A stretch of DNA of 64,000 bases, taken from the NCBI GenBank assembly GCA_038093975.1, contig JBBPTG010000020.1, positions 124,001-188,000 on the forward strand. Reading direction: 5' to 3'. The stretch comes from Chalciporus piperatus. Taxonomy: Eukaryota > Basidiomycota > Agaricomycetes > Boletales > Boletaceae. The notes under the pieces were generated by a model. It worked only from the letters and a program-made list of their open reading frames with translations, did no database searches and was not told the DNA's origin. Made by a program: the position numbers and the translations under genes. This document shows positions 1 to 15,621 of this stretch, piece after piece; positions within the stretch are counted from its first letter, which is position 1, and each line of letters begins with the position of its first letter.

Positions 1-1780
1 TGCTATCGAAAGTGTGATGGTGACATCACAAGAGGCGCTTGCGACTGCGGACAACGGTAAAAACTAATGGTGCAGTTCATTGTTACACAGCGTTGGATCG
101 CGGAGATGATCACCATACCTCAGTGTTAGAGAGTTCTTTTAATGTTGGGTAGCGGATCCTGCAGAGAGGTGAATGGTAAGTTGGACCATCGTCATTTTAA
201 CACTCACAGATCCACTACAAACACTAAAGCATTGGAAATCCAAGATTGGAGTTCAGCAGAGGCATCGAGATTTCAAACCGAGATATACGAACACAAGCCT
301 AGCACTGGTCAATGTTAGCGCAAGCACACAAAAAAATCATCGAGCACTCACGAAGTTGAGCGGTTCCAAACAAGACCTGTCATCGTTGAATTCAGTTGGC
401 CTCCGCGATTATTTCTGAGCCATACCACAGCTGTCGTGACAACTCGATTATGATCGCTGACTGTGAGACAGGCCTGATGAGTGAGGAAAACGGAGAGAGA
501 CCTTGTGACCCACTTATCCAGACCCTATGAGCATAGAAGCTATCGTGACGTTAGTTCGGTGACAGAACTTGAACAGTTCCCAAATCGGCTTACCTTTGGA
601 CTATGAATGTTACCCAGAACTTCGAAAAAGTCATCCACGAGAAAAGTTGTCTAACATTGGAATGTTCCTTACGACAGTTACAATGCCGACCTTCAGTTGA
701 CTGTATTCAGCATTCATCGACTTGAAATAAATTCGCCTCTCACAATCACCGACCTAAGTTGAAGTGAAGATGTAACATTATGAAGTGCGTCGTGCATCAT
801 CATTTCACAGAGAAACATACGCAGGAAGTAATAGGCAATCCGTGGACGTGCTTGAGTGACACTCGACCAAAATGTGGTGGTAGAACTGGGTTAGCGAGAA
901 CGTTTGCGCACTGTCGAGGATGCTACTCGAAAATAAGCAACGGGGAAGAGGATTCCGGCACAGCTTAGGATCTCACAAAACGATGAAAACCTGTCAACGT
1001 GGGATCCATGTATCCATCGAAATGAGCCCTAGGACGAAACATAGTCACAGGATAAATCTTACCAAGCTTTTCAGGGCGCGCTTGTCCCGTGGAAATCCTC
1101 GCACATAGAAGATGAACTGACAAATTCCGACTCCATAGAGGCTGTGTCGCCAGTTAGGTCGTGTCAGAACCAGCTAAACCGACATACGCTGTTCCAACCA
1201 TCAAACCTGCAAGTTCGACGATAACTGATTAGTACCGATTTATGGCCAATGCTCGATACGTACCTATAAAACCAGGCCCCCAAAGCAAGTTATAGGGGAG
1301 CGCGCTCATGGTGTGCGCAATGCAGGATGGAAAGGGCGTCCATAAACCAAGTGTATGCCACTTACTTAATGGAACATTGATTCAATTGCTCCCACCCCGG
1401 GCCTGTGTTTCGAAAGCAGCCTTGCGAGCTCTGATTGGTTGGGTCGGTCAGTCAAAACCCGGCGGTCCTCGGCTAGTAAAGCCCATTTACATAAATCACA
1501 ATGCGTCCGAGTCGCATCTGGTCGCATCAAGGAATTGAACCAAACGTAGAGATTGTTGGTCGGTAGGTGCGATCCGATTGTGTGTTTACTCCCACCGACG
1601 GGATGGGAGCATTACAGTAATGCTTCGATGGGCAGGGCTTCACTGGCATGAGTGTGCCACTGAGAGGTTTCCCTGAGTGACAAGGTACTGTAGCCCAGTG
1701 TAGTCCCCGTGTGGGCCCATCGTTACGAGAGACAGTCAGGTTTGACATTTGACAGCCTGAGTTTAAGCCAGCTGATTCAG

Positions 1781-1811
1781 AGGATATCACTCTCGGGTAT
1801 CACTACTTGCC
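1781..1811. repeat. Direct repeat copy 1
   Basis: About 31 nt, from AGGATATCACTC to TATCACTACTTGCC, recurs at 2394-2423 with two substitutions and one indel. The second copy ends 22 nt before the chosen PUS3 start codon. The flanks on either side do not match, so only this core is shared. Confidence 0.7.
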
Positions 1812-2393
1812 TTGGATAAGATTGTGTGCGAGCAGCATCTATGACTGTCTGACCGCCACCGCCATGTTCATGGTTTGCGACTTTTCCATTGTGCCGCTGC
1901 ATGGCGTGTGCCCGTGGCACTTCAAACACTGCGTCCATTCCCTTTCAAACCCACGTCGCAAACATCACCGGGGAAATTCTGGTAGTTGGCATGCGGTTGT
2001 AACGGTCGGCGTATTGGCCCGATCTGACCCCTCTGTGTGCAGTATTAGATTCGATTCCTGCGATGACAGACACTTGGACAGGTGCTAAGACCGACATCTG
2101 ACCAAAGTATGGGGATAGAACCATAATAGCGATAGTATGGATATTGTCGAGGATGCTATCCAGAAATGTGTAAGGCCCAAGCTGTCACAAGTCGTAGGAT
2201 GGGGCTCGCCAGGCCTTTCAGGGCGAGATTGTCGTGCAGTGTGTAGAATTTAGGTTGGTTGATACAGTTACGAGTTGGTTCAAGTTACGAGAGTTCGACG
2301 TTGGGTTCGACGTTGGTCAAGTACTTCCCAGTTGACAACTTGATCGGTTACCTTTGCTAGACTTGACTGTATTAGGGAGTCGATGTGGTTCGG

Positions 2394-2423
2394 AAGATAT
2401 CACTTTCGGTATCACTACTTGCC
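2394..2423. repeat. Direct repeat copy 2, in the PUS3 5' leader
   Basis: Second copy of the 31-nt repeat at 1781-1811. It lies in the likely 5' leader of PUS3. Whether it is a promoter word or a chance remnant of duplication cannot be told from the sequence alone. Confidence 0.65.
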
Positions 2424-2445
2424 ATCGAAAGCCCACCTACCACTC

Positions 2446-4062
2446 ATGTCCCCAAACTACGAAACCTGGTCCAAAGAGGACCTCATCGCTCGTCTCACCG
2501 AGCTCGACATCCGCGCCAAAGCTGGTCCCAGTCACAAAAACCTGTACCACAAAAAACGGCCCATCTCACCACCCCCCGCCGGAGCACGTCCATTCAACTT
2601 CAAAGATTACCCCCGTCGAAAGATCGCGGTCAAATTCTGTTATTCGGGATGGGATTACAACGGTCTGGCGTATCAGATCGACCCGACACCTCTGCCAACT
2701 GTGGAGGAGGTACTGTTTCGGGCGTTTGCAAAGGCACGGTTGGTCGATCCGGAGGGTGGTCTGGAGGGGTGTGGATGGGAGAGGTGCGGGAGGACGGACG
2801 TGGGTGTGAGCGCAGCTGGACAGGTGGTTTCCCTCTGGGTACGGAGCACAGTCGGCGCAAACACATCCCTACCCTCAGCGTCCGAAGCTGGACCATCCGA
2901 TCTTGCAGCCGAACCAAAGAGTATACCTGATACAAGCCCCTCAGACACCGACTCCGAATTCCCCTCCTTCGACCTCGTCGACGAACCCCCCTCCAACTCC
3001 TCCGCCCCTCCCCAACGCACCTCCGAACTCCACTACGTATCCATCCTCAACCGCGTCCTCCCTCCCTCCATCCGTATCCTCGCCTGGTCCCCAGTCTCCC
3101 CCACCTTCTCCGCCCGTTTCAACTGTCAACACCGTCACTACAAATACTTTTTCACCTCCCACTCCCTCGACGTTTCCCTCATGCAACAAGCCGCCACCTA
3201 CCTCATCGGCGAGCACGATTTCCGAAATCTCTCTAAACTGGATCCTGCGAAACAAATCACGGACTTTCATCGGAGGATTCACAAGGCGGAGATTTCGCGG
3301 GTCTCTGGCTCTGGTCAGGGTGGGGACGAGGACGAGGGTGGGGACGCACACGCGATCTATGTCCTCGATCTCGTCGGCACAGCGTTCTTGTACCATCAAG
3401 TGAGGCATATCATGGCAGTTTTGTTGCTCGTCGGCACGGGCCTCGAACCTCCTTCCATTGTTCCTACTCTGATGAACGTAGACGGATCTGAAAGATCACC
3501 CTCGCCCTCCTCCGAACCCCTGCCCATCGTCGATCGAAAACCGGACTACCAAATGGCAGACGCCCTCCCTCTCATGCTATGGGATTGCGCCTTTTCGGAT
3601 TCAGACGTACGGTGGCAGACCGGTAACAACAACAACAACGACGGTGACGATAACGACAACGATAAAGACGACGAGGCCAGTCGCGAATCGGGTACCACCA
3701 AGGGTAACAACTTGTATCAGCAGCTCCATTCCATTCATCAGCGCTCGCTCATACACGCTTGCCTCGAATCTTATTTTCTCGAGGCTGCCGCTCGATTCCA
3801 TCCACGACCTCTGCAGTATTTCCCGTTCAGTCTGACAGGATTGACGACGTCTACGATTCCGCCGCTAGGGGACAAGGATCCAGTGCTCGGCGTGCCCTTG
3901 GGTGGAGGTACATATCGAAGGGGAGTCAAATATGTTCCCATACTTGAGCGAAAGAGGCTCGATCACGTCGAAGTTGTCAACGCGCGCTATCGGAATGGCA
4001 AGGGTGGTCGTAGAGCTGAAAGGCTGGAGGCAGCGAACAGTGGAGGGGCAGATGATGAGTAG
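2446..4062 (+). CDS. PUS3: tRNA pseudouridine(38/39) synthase, Deg1/Pus3 type
   Basis: Isomerises uridine 38 and 39 in the tRNA anticodon stem-loop. It is a single exon of about 538 residues. The TruA fold is clear: KFCYSGWDYNGLAYQ near residue 65 and the catalytic-Asp motif GRTDVGVSAAGQV near residue 120. These are followed by FSARFNCQHRHYKYFF and a Y-H-Q-V-R-H-I motif in the second half. I start at the ATG at 2446 (MSPNYETWSKEDL) rather than the in-frame ATG at 2383, because the former gives the usual N-terminus and the latter adds unrelated residues overlapping the repeat at 2394. Oddities: an acidic Ser/Pro-rich insert of about 65 residues after the catalytic motif, and an Asn run passing into an Asp/Asn-rich stretch near residues 390-405. 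It converges on the oxysterol-binding protein gene, 229 nt away. Confidence 0.9.
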   Translation: MSPNYETWSKEDLIARLTELDIRAKAGPSHKNLYHKKRPISPPPAGARPFNFKDYPRRKIAVKFCYSGWDYNGLAYQIDPTPLPTVEEVLFRAFAKARLVDPEGGLEGCGWERCGRTDVGVSAAGQVVSLWVRSTVGANTSLPSASEAGPSDLAAEPKSIPDTSPSDTDSEFPSFDLVDEPPSNSSAPPQRTSELHYVSILNRVLPPSIRILAWSPVSPTFSARFNCQHRHYKYFFTSHSLDVSLMQQAATYLIGEHDFRNLSKLDPAKQITDFHRRIHKAEISRVSGSGQGGDEDEGGDAHAIYVLDLVGTAFLYHQVRHIMAVLLLVGTGLEPPSIVPTLMNVDGSERSPSPSSEPLPIVDRKPDYQMADALPLMLWDCAFSDSDVRWQTGNNNNNDGDDNDNDKDDEASRESGTTKGNNLYQQLHSIHQRSLIHACLESYFLEAAARFHPRPLQYFPFSLTGLTTSTIPPLGDKDPVLGVPLGGGTYRRGVKYVPILERKRLDHVEVVNARYRNGKGGRRAERLEAANSGGADDE

Positions 4063-4291
4063 TCGAGGACGTGATCGGGCGATTTCCACCGAGTACTACC
4101 TTACGCAACCCTTATAGTCCGAATAATGACAGAAACATGGACAGTATGATTGGCAGTAGAAAGAGAGCGTCATGTTCGTTCATTAGATACAGGTGTGCTG
4201 TACAGGGAATAGCTAAGCAAAGAGAAGTTGTGGAAAGCTTCCAAGCTTCTAAGAGTGTCTGATGCATGTCACCGGTGATGATGTCGTGGCT

Positions 4292-5997
4292 CTACTCGAA
4301 TGGCCCGTTGTTCAGGTAAACATAGGCATCTTCTGTAGATGGAACAGGGTTCCCATTAAACAGCTCTGCAAGACGCTCGTCTGGAAAGAGTGGTTGAGCA
4401 GCAGGTAGCTTGGAAGGAACGAGCGACCTACAAGTAGAACAGCTATCGATGTGCTCGAAATGCTTCAGCGCCCAAGTCGTTCCGGCGGCAGCTTCATCCC
4501 TTCGTCTTTGTCTTTGCTCGTTCTAGATCACGTTGGTCAGAACATGTCGGTCAGACGGTGATGAAACCCATACCTCGATCTTGCTCTTCTCCTTAGCTGC
4601 GGTCTCGAAGTCACCTTCCCTGATACCCTTGGCAACGGCATACCACAAACGCCTGCTTTCCCATTCGCCTTGTTGCTCAGCGGGCGGGACAGTGACTTCC
4701 TCTTTGGGAGAGGTGACGTCGTGGAAAGTAGCGCCAGTGGACTTGTCCGTCGAGGTGGTGTGCCACGTTCCTTGAATGACGCGCTCCGAAGATTGCGAGG
4801 GATGTGCGACCGTGGCCTTAAATGAGTGCGATGTACCAGAAAAGTAACCCTTCCCCTTGTACTCGATCTGAGCACGCGATAATCAGTATCCAACCATAGA
4901 ACGTTGACAAGAAACATACCACCGACAGCCAGCCATTCGAGCCCTGGATGTAGCTTGTTTCGGCTAGCTCGATGTAAGGAGAGCCATACCAAAGACCGTC
5001 GATACGAAGACGTGGTAGGGTAATCAAATATTCTTCCTTCTCGCCAGATGGCAGGTCAAGTGTTAAAATGGCATGACCGACCTGTTTGACAATAATGCTG
5101 CCACCTGGTCATACGTGTGAGCCAACGGGGAAACAGCGCAGAGCGAACTACAAACCGCTGAAACTCGTCTTTTGGGCATTGTGGCCGGTCAGGAGAACAC
5201 CCTTGGCTTTATTGGCTATGCGATAAGCAGTAATGGGAGGGTGATGTGAGACTTGCTCGACGACCAGGGTCGTCTTGCCACCCCGTTCCTTGTTCTCCGG
5301 CCAACAGCCGTAGAAAAGCCTAACATCGTGAGTCGAGAACACATCGTAATTCTTGCTGAATACTCACTCCCCAAGCACAGGGTTTAGAGGCCTTGATCGG
5401 GATTAGATAGGAATGATATACAGGTCGAGGTCACTTACTTTTTCTCGGAACCCATCGATTCATTGCGCGACGTATATTGACCCTTGAGGGTGCTCTGAAT
5501 AATGTTTAGATGAATTCCACCGGTCAAAAAATCATTGGAAAAGTATTACAATGAACCATCTTAGGACAGCCAGTGCACGATCTTCCTCATTCCGAGCGTC
5601 CGCAATCTTCGCAAACAGTTCGGGACGTTCACACCAGTACGCTACAAACGGATCAGTGAGGCCTACAGGTACAAGCAATACTACATACCAGGGAACTCGG
5701 TAAGCGATGTTGGGGACAGAATGAACGGAGGTGCCGTCATGGACGATAGATCTCCGGTGAAGCCAGCGAGGCTGGACGAACGAAATGTTCAGTATACTGC
5801 ATCCATCGGGGGGGATCACCAACGAACGATTTGAGAAACGAGGTCCAACTACTCTTCTGCGCTGCAGGCACGGCCTATATAGTGACGAACGAGGTGGATC
5901 GGGGGTTCGACATGCAGGCAGATTTGTGTTTATGTTGGTTACGGTCAGATCTCAGGAAAACCTTTGACAGACTTGCCTCGCCAGCTTGTTCGGACAT
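4292..5997 (-). CDS. Oxysterol-binding protein, Kes1/Osh4 type
   Basis: Lipid exchange protein (sterol/PI4P) acting at ER-Golgi-plasma membrane contacts. The family signature is direct: VVEQVSHHPPITAYR at about 5220-5270. The N-terminal part reads SSWTSFLKS then LAGFTGDLSSM joined over an intron (donor GTTCGTT, acceptor CAG), and PPFILSPTSLTEFP. The C-terminal exon ends AYVYLNNGPFE with TAG at 4292-4294. There is no sign of PH or ankyrin domains, so it is the short form of about 400 residues. At least seven short introns are needed. The start is set at ATG 5997 (MSEQAGEASLSK); the frame stays open upstream to an ATG at 6093, so a longer start is possible. UBE2G1 lies upstream on the same strand. 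Confidence 0.85.
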
Positions 5998-6219
5998 CTT
6001 GCTATAATCCTTGGAGAAGTAAATAACGGGTTGGGAATGGTCGAGGTTGATGGTCAAGAGCAAATTAGGGCAATGCTGCTGCGACCACTCCATTATTACA
6101 AGTCACGTGATGTCTCACCCTAAGACTCTAGAGATCGAGGGTAGATACCGCAGGAAAAGTGATACACAACTATCGGGACAAAGGACGATATACTACAGCA
6201 AGAGAAGAGAAATAGCCAA

Positions 6220-7140
6220 CTACAACGCTTCCTCCGCAGAACGTCGCACCAACCGTCGCACCTTCTTCTTGTAAGCTATCAAGGCGGGTGAGCTATCTAT
6301 ACCCAGGGGAGCAAAGAACCATACCGGCGAAATCAGTGCGAATCTCCTTCGCTGCGTCGACGTTAGCTGGGCTGTCCGTGTTCGGAGTGTCCGAGGACAG
6401 AAGAGAGATGACACTGATGAGCTACAATACACGGACACGATGGTCAGTCATCATACTAACGAGGGATGCGACAAGAATCGTACTATGGTCTCGACCGTAT
6501 GAACAGGCATCCATCGTTCGCCAGCATCCTCGTATCCGTACTGGTCATCACCGGGAGCGTGCTAAACATCTCTAGGTAAATGTCCCGATTTGTACGAATG
6601 GATCCGATTCTTACCAAAATTGAAATGCAGACAACGCCATCCGGGTAGACTGAATACGGTCGTTTAGCCATGCATCTAATTGGTTCGGGTAAAAGATAGC
6701 TGACTGTTTGGGTGCCACATTGGCGTGATAAACCTCATCTTGGGAGGCAACAAAGGATACTCGGAGGGAAACGTCAACCGCGCCTTGAAGAAACCGCCTT
6801 CGCTGATGATAAATGGCGTCAGCAGCCATCGAAGTCCGATGGTGGGAGTAGTATTTACTAGAGGGTGTCGGGAGGCCTTTGTCGCAGATCAGCAGGGCCA
6901 CAACGCCAACACGATGGAAGAGCCACTCACCCGATAATCATGACTTCCCATTCGTACAGATTGTTATCATCAACGAGTCCTTTTCCCATAATTCTGTCAG
7001 GAATCCGTTGGAGATCTACATTACGGGAGGAGACTGGCCGTACCTGCAGAGAACCCCTGGACAGGGCGTTTCGTGAGCTCGGTGAGTTGGCGACGGAGAA
7101 GGAGGGAATTAGAAGGTTGTGGTGCTGGCGAGTGCGACAT
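6220..7140 (-). CDS. Ubiquitin-conjugating enzyme E2 of the UBE2G1 (S. pombe Ubc15-like) type
   Basis: Carries ubiquitin as a thioester for E3 ligases. Exon 1 starts at ATG 7140 (MSHSPAPQPSNSLLLRRQL) and reads RPVQGFSAG, then GLVDDNNLYEWEVMIIG after an intron. The active-site exon contains YPDGVVCISIL with the catalytic Cys, followed by the long acidic loop (PGDDQYGYED) that defines the G-type E2s. The tail SPANVDAAKEIR and the last exon YKKKVRRLVRRSAEEAL with TAG at 6220-6222 match UBE2G1 rather than UBE2G2. It is about 165-170 residues, the usual length. A second, different G-type E2 lies 7.3 kb away, beyond RPC2. Confidence 0.88.
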
Positions 7141-7319
7141 GGCGAATGGAGTTCTTAGCAGCGGGCAAGTTCGCGCAGTAGAACAGAAACAGAGCAAGGA
7201 GTCAAAGGGCGTGGCCTTGAGGTCACTCCTCGCCAGCGTGATCGTGTGAAACAAAGCTGTGACAACTGAGTTACAAATTGTAATACAAAGTGGTAGGTTC
7301 AAGAAGCGAAAACCATTTA

Positions 7320-8555
7320 TTACAGGGTGATATGAGTCGTGAGGAGGATATCCCTGTCCTGGTCTGAAGAATTCCGTCTTGCAAACCCTTCCATGTTCAG
7401 TATAAGATGGCTCCCCTGGGAGTAAGTATGCGTTCATGTTTCACCGACCCTTGATTGAAACTCGATACAGTACTTACAGCAGATGATTGAAGAGAGACTG
7501 TCCAGCTTCGCCTACTCGTTAAACACACATTATCAGATAGAAAAATCCGACTCACAAAAAAGCAGCCACGGACCGATGATCGTCGAGTCCACATATAGCC
7601 AGAGAAATACCAGTCAGCACTGTAGCATGCAGATCGGAATCAGTGAGCTACGCCAACAGGATACCTGGAGTGACGACTCACAAAACATAGTAACATATAT
7701 ACTTGTTGCATCTCGCATGAGAAATGATACAATAGGTGTCCTCCCCCACCCAAGTTGGGCACTGATGACAACCTTGTAGATCGTCAGGCCCACCATTACA
7801 CTTTGAACTCCCAAGAATATTGCTCTGCGGTGCTGCCGTCAGCACGCGAGCACAAGTTTCGAAGGGTAAACAGCTCACGCATGAATTGTCGCGACATCTC
7901 CAGTCGGGCGAGGTAGCATGCAAGTCTCAAAATATGTCACAGAGGCAGATCGAGATACACTGATTGAAGCGGTGACCAGATCTGAAAGTATCAGGGCTCC
8001 GAGGAAGACAGCCATTTTACGATTTCGATTGAACAATGCAAAAACTGACAAGACAAAACACACAACTGTGAAGTCGGTTTCGTGAAGCCTCTTGAGCTAG
8101 TGCTCACCTCTGGTTGCCAAAGTAAGTTCGAGCATAAATGTCGTAATCTGCACTGTGACTATCATATATTGATACCATGACGTGCAGAGGTGGTCAGGTA
8201 GATCCCCTGACGATAAACTCCATGAAATGGTGTGGTGGAATCTGATATAAAATCAGTGACCCCAACATGGTGGACAAATTCTGACATACACTTGTGCAAG
8301 CAGCGGAATATAACGGAGATAGAAGTAGAACAATTTGAACACGGTGTTACGCATCCTGCGCAGTGCGAATGTTAGGCTACGCCTGACATAGTAACACACC
8401 AGATGGACCTACGACCAGATATATTCCACCTCGTCGTTGAACGACAGCAGAAAGTCCCAGACCAAGAAAGTTAGCGAAGCCACTTTGCTCCTTTCAGCCC
8501 AAGAATTGACGCTAGCGGCTACACTGACAGGACCTACCCATGTGGTATTCGACAT
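7320..8555 (-). CDS. Seven-helix membrane protein of the DUF6533 type (copy A)
   Basis: Uncharacterised multi-pass protein of a family expanded in Agaricomycetes. Exons assembled from 8555 downwards: ASLTFLVWDFLLSFNDEVEY is the family's TM1-TM2 signature. Then come FKLFYFYLRYIPLLAQ, LPDHLCTSWYQYM with LELTLATR, FALFNRNRKMAVFLGALIL, and VQSVMVGLTIYKVVISAQLGWGRTPIVS (shown in parts). The last exon reads LILNMEGFARRNSS and ends with TAA at 7320-7322. All joins keep phase, so the gene looks intact with about eight introns. The start ATG at 8555 (MSNTTWVGPV) is the first in frame. A close paralog with the same exon order lies at 41050-42309 on the other strand. The function is unknown; receptor-like roles have been guessed for this family but are not shown here. 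Confidence 0.72.
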
Positions 8556-9124
8556 CACGCAAGGCGTGAATACATGTGACAGAGAAGTTTGGGTACCTGG
8601 CACCTAATGGCATTTAGGACGAGTGACTTTGAGGCTCAGTTTTCAAAGAGGGATGCGGAGCATGGCCGGACAAATGGGAAGAGGTTATATTCATCAAACA
8701 TGGGCCGGTTCGAGGCCTACTATTCCCATCTCGTATCATAGGCACTATACGGCATTGAAGGTCTGATGTTGGTTCTTGTTGGGTTCCGTAGGCTCGAGCT
8801 CAGTTGATGTCTCAGTTGGTGTTTGGTGAGAAAATTGTAGCCGCCAGCGCGGCCGATTCGTGGGTTGAGGACTGATTGATTGATTAAGGAGGGCGACAGC
8901 GAACAGACTCACCAATACGAAATCATACATACCAATAAATTGCCACACGACCAGATGATGATCGATGACTAGTAGTAGTAGTAGTACTAGTCTTAGTCTA
9001 CTTACGTAGCAATTGAGCGTGACCACAGGTCACGTGAGCGCTCGGTATACCAAATCCTAAAGCCAATCCTAAGCCAGTAACTTAAGCTACCGAACTCTTA
9101 TGATAACTCCTCGGTCAGTCTGCC
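8556..9124. other. Divergent intergenic region before RPC2
   Basis: Space between the DUF6533 gene (leftward) and RPC2 (rightward). It contains an AGT triplet run (five copies from 8971). No supported gene was found. It presumably carries both promoters; no clear TATA box was assigned. Confidence 0.5.
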
Positions 9125-13369
<4,245 letters not shown>

Positions 13370-14468
13370 GAACTGTATTATGTATCGAGAACCTAATTCT
13401 ATTCCAAATTCCCTAGCAACCTGCCCTGTCGGACGAGAAAAGAGCCGACCTCGTCTTCTATGCGATCAATCAGAACATACCAAGCTGTATTTGCTGTTCT
13501 CCCCAAAAACGAACAAGGGCGCATAGCCATTCATTTGTCGCACCCGGCCGGCTCATGGCTCATGCACATGGGTGGCGTGCCACCTTTTATGGGGAACCCA
13601 ATCATGAAGAAGATGACGGTTCATTTTCCATCATTCACCGGCTTAGTGAGTAGGGCTCTGGCTGGCTGCTTGCGTGGATTCTGTACAGTTGGGGCTGTAC
13701 CTGGTTCTTATCAACGGTGATAAGATAGTGAAGGGAACATGACTTCTTTCGCGGAAGCAAAACGATGAAGGGGCCCGGGGTGGGGAACGTCTTACGGTAC
13801 TGCGGGGTGAGAAAGCTTTTGCAAGGCAATGCTAGACTGCGGCCTGTTCCGTTTTTTTCCTTCCCTCACCGATTCATTGGGGCAGCCACTCAAAACTCAG
13901 ATCTCAGATCTCGATAGCACACTGAGTAAAGCAAAATACGCACGGTTATTAAAATCGTGATGGATGTCCCAGAGGAACAAGGCTGGCTGGGTAAGAGACC
14001 AGCCATGACGTGTCCCTCTTGTCAGAAAGATATCCAAGAGGGGAATAAACATGGTGAGACAAGTTTAGGATCTGGCAAAGTCCCGACGACAGATTACCGC
14101 CGAACCGAACTTGATGGGTATTGATTGGACAAAGATGGATGCGAAAGCGCATGCCCCAAACCGGAGCAAGGACTCGCGGGCTCAAGGTTCCACTAGGTAG
14201 GTCTGGACTTAGGCGGACGGTTTACGCCCCCGGGATCGAGATTTGGAACGCCGGTCTGCGTTAGAGTACCTCGTGATGGATGATATGGAGCTACGTTGGA
14301 CATTCACTTGTAATTAAGATGAGGAACGAACAAAGAGCTGCGCCGCGGTAAATAAGCGCTCGCGGAGTTTGGAGAATGCATGGTGGTCAGACTACGCCCC
14401 AACTGAACGTACTACCCTGCACTACCAGACGAACTCTTTCTTAGCGGTCGAATCACGATCATCGTACA
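13370..14468. other. Intergenic region between RPC2 and UBC7
   Basis: About 1.1 kb without a recognised gene. The longest open frame (13460-13720, +) has no family resemblance. GATCTCAGATCTCAGATCTC-like tandem words occur near 13900. It presumably holds the RPC2 3' end and the UBC7 promoter. Confidence 0.45.
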
Positions 14469-15471
14469 ATGAACTCGAGAGGATCCTCGACCGCACTGCG
14501 GAGATTGATGACAGAGTACAAGCAACTCACCTCCGGAGGTTCGCACATCCCTGTGTCTCCTCTATTCGCTCTCAAGCTCACACTGCGTCCCCAAGGCTCG
14601 CCAGACGGCATGTTTACAGCAGGTGCGTAAGATGGAGTTCGTCCGCCCATCAAAAAAACACATCAACGGCGCAACCCAACAGGCCCGATCTCGGAGTCGG
14701 ACTTCTTCACCTGGGAGGCCCTGATATGTGGACCCAAAGACACACCATTCGTGGGTCTCTTCCCACCAACTTCTCCTCTCGTCATGTGAAACAAGATATC
14801 TCGTTTTTTTGGTTCTTCTGTTTCGATCTCTAGGAAGGTGGCGTCTTCATTGCCAAGTTGACGTTCGTATGTCTCGCCACATTGCTTGTCGACCCTCTCG
14901 ATCATGCCAACGCTGAAACATGGTGCCATTGATTGGTTTTTTTTTGCGCGTAGCCCTCGGATTATCCGTTATCGCCCTTCAAGATGAAATTCGACCCTCC
15001 GTTATTTCACCCTAACAGTACGCAATTTCATCATCGATGACAAGACGTTCTTGGTGACCCCCAAGGCAGTTTACCCAGACGGCACCGTCTGCATATCGAT
15101 CTTACACACACCAGGGGACGACCCTACCATGTATGAGCAAGCATCTGAACGCTGGAGCCCGGTCCAGAGCGTAGAGAAGGTCGTTCTCAGCGTCATTTCC
15201 ATGCTTGCCGGTACGTCGATCTCGATCCCGTTCCCTACCAAATCGATCGCTACATCGTTGCACACAACTTTGGCAGAACCTAACCTGGAGAGCGGCGCCA
15301 ACATCGATTGTTGCAAGCTCTATCGCGATAATAAGCCGGTGAGCATTCTGTTGTGACGATGACCACCCTCGTTTGTCGGTTTGCTAACATGCCATGATTA
15401 TGAAATTGGGCTACACATAGGAATACGAGAGGCTAGTGAGGGAATCCATTAAACAACAGTTAGGGTTATGA
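14469..15471 (+). CDS. UBC7: Ubiquitin-conjugating enzyme E2, UBC7/UBE2G2 type (ER-associated degradation)
   Basis: E2 of the ER-associated degradation pathway in other eukaryotes. Seven exons join in phase: [78 protein letters not shown]; the active-site exon [18 protein letters not shown] with the catalytic Cys and acidic insertion, then [38 protein letters not shown]; and [16 protein letters not shown], stop TGA at 15469-15471. The product is about 171 residues. The C-terminal LGL and the SGANID motif match UBE2G2/Ubc7 rather than UBE2G1. The gene is convergent with the lactone oxidase gene; only 150 nt separate the stops. Confidence 0.93.
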
Positions 15472-15621
15472 GAACAACAAGGTGTGCAGTAGGACTATAG
15501 GAAATGTAGTTCGCGTAGCTATACGTTGAACAATTCAGTGATACGACGGGCTAGTGCGTGCAATAGGATAAACAATGCCTCGCCTGGTAACATGGACATC
15601 TGTTCCTGATCAAGATCATGA

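Larger units (their letters stand above)
1..2445. other. Gene-poor leader region
   Basis: No exon chain or protein family is recognisable here. Open frames are short, overlap on both strands and lack conserved motifs. The stretch holds a diverged direct repeat shared with the PUS3 5' region (1781-1811 and 2394-2423). It also holds weaker similar words near 914 and 2146, and near 1067 and 2217, which could be remains of an old duplication or a decayed element. Confidence 0.5.

Noticed and set aside
2903..3408. Long open frames on both strands overlapping PUS3
   Set aside because: Low-complexity Pro/Ser or Gly/Val shadows of the PUS3 insert; no motif.
8556..8603. Longer start for DUF6533 copy A
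   Set aside because: The upstream frame begins with GTG, not ATG; the first ATG is at 8555.
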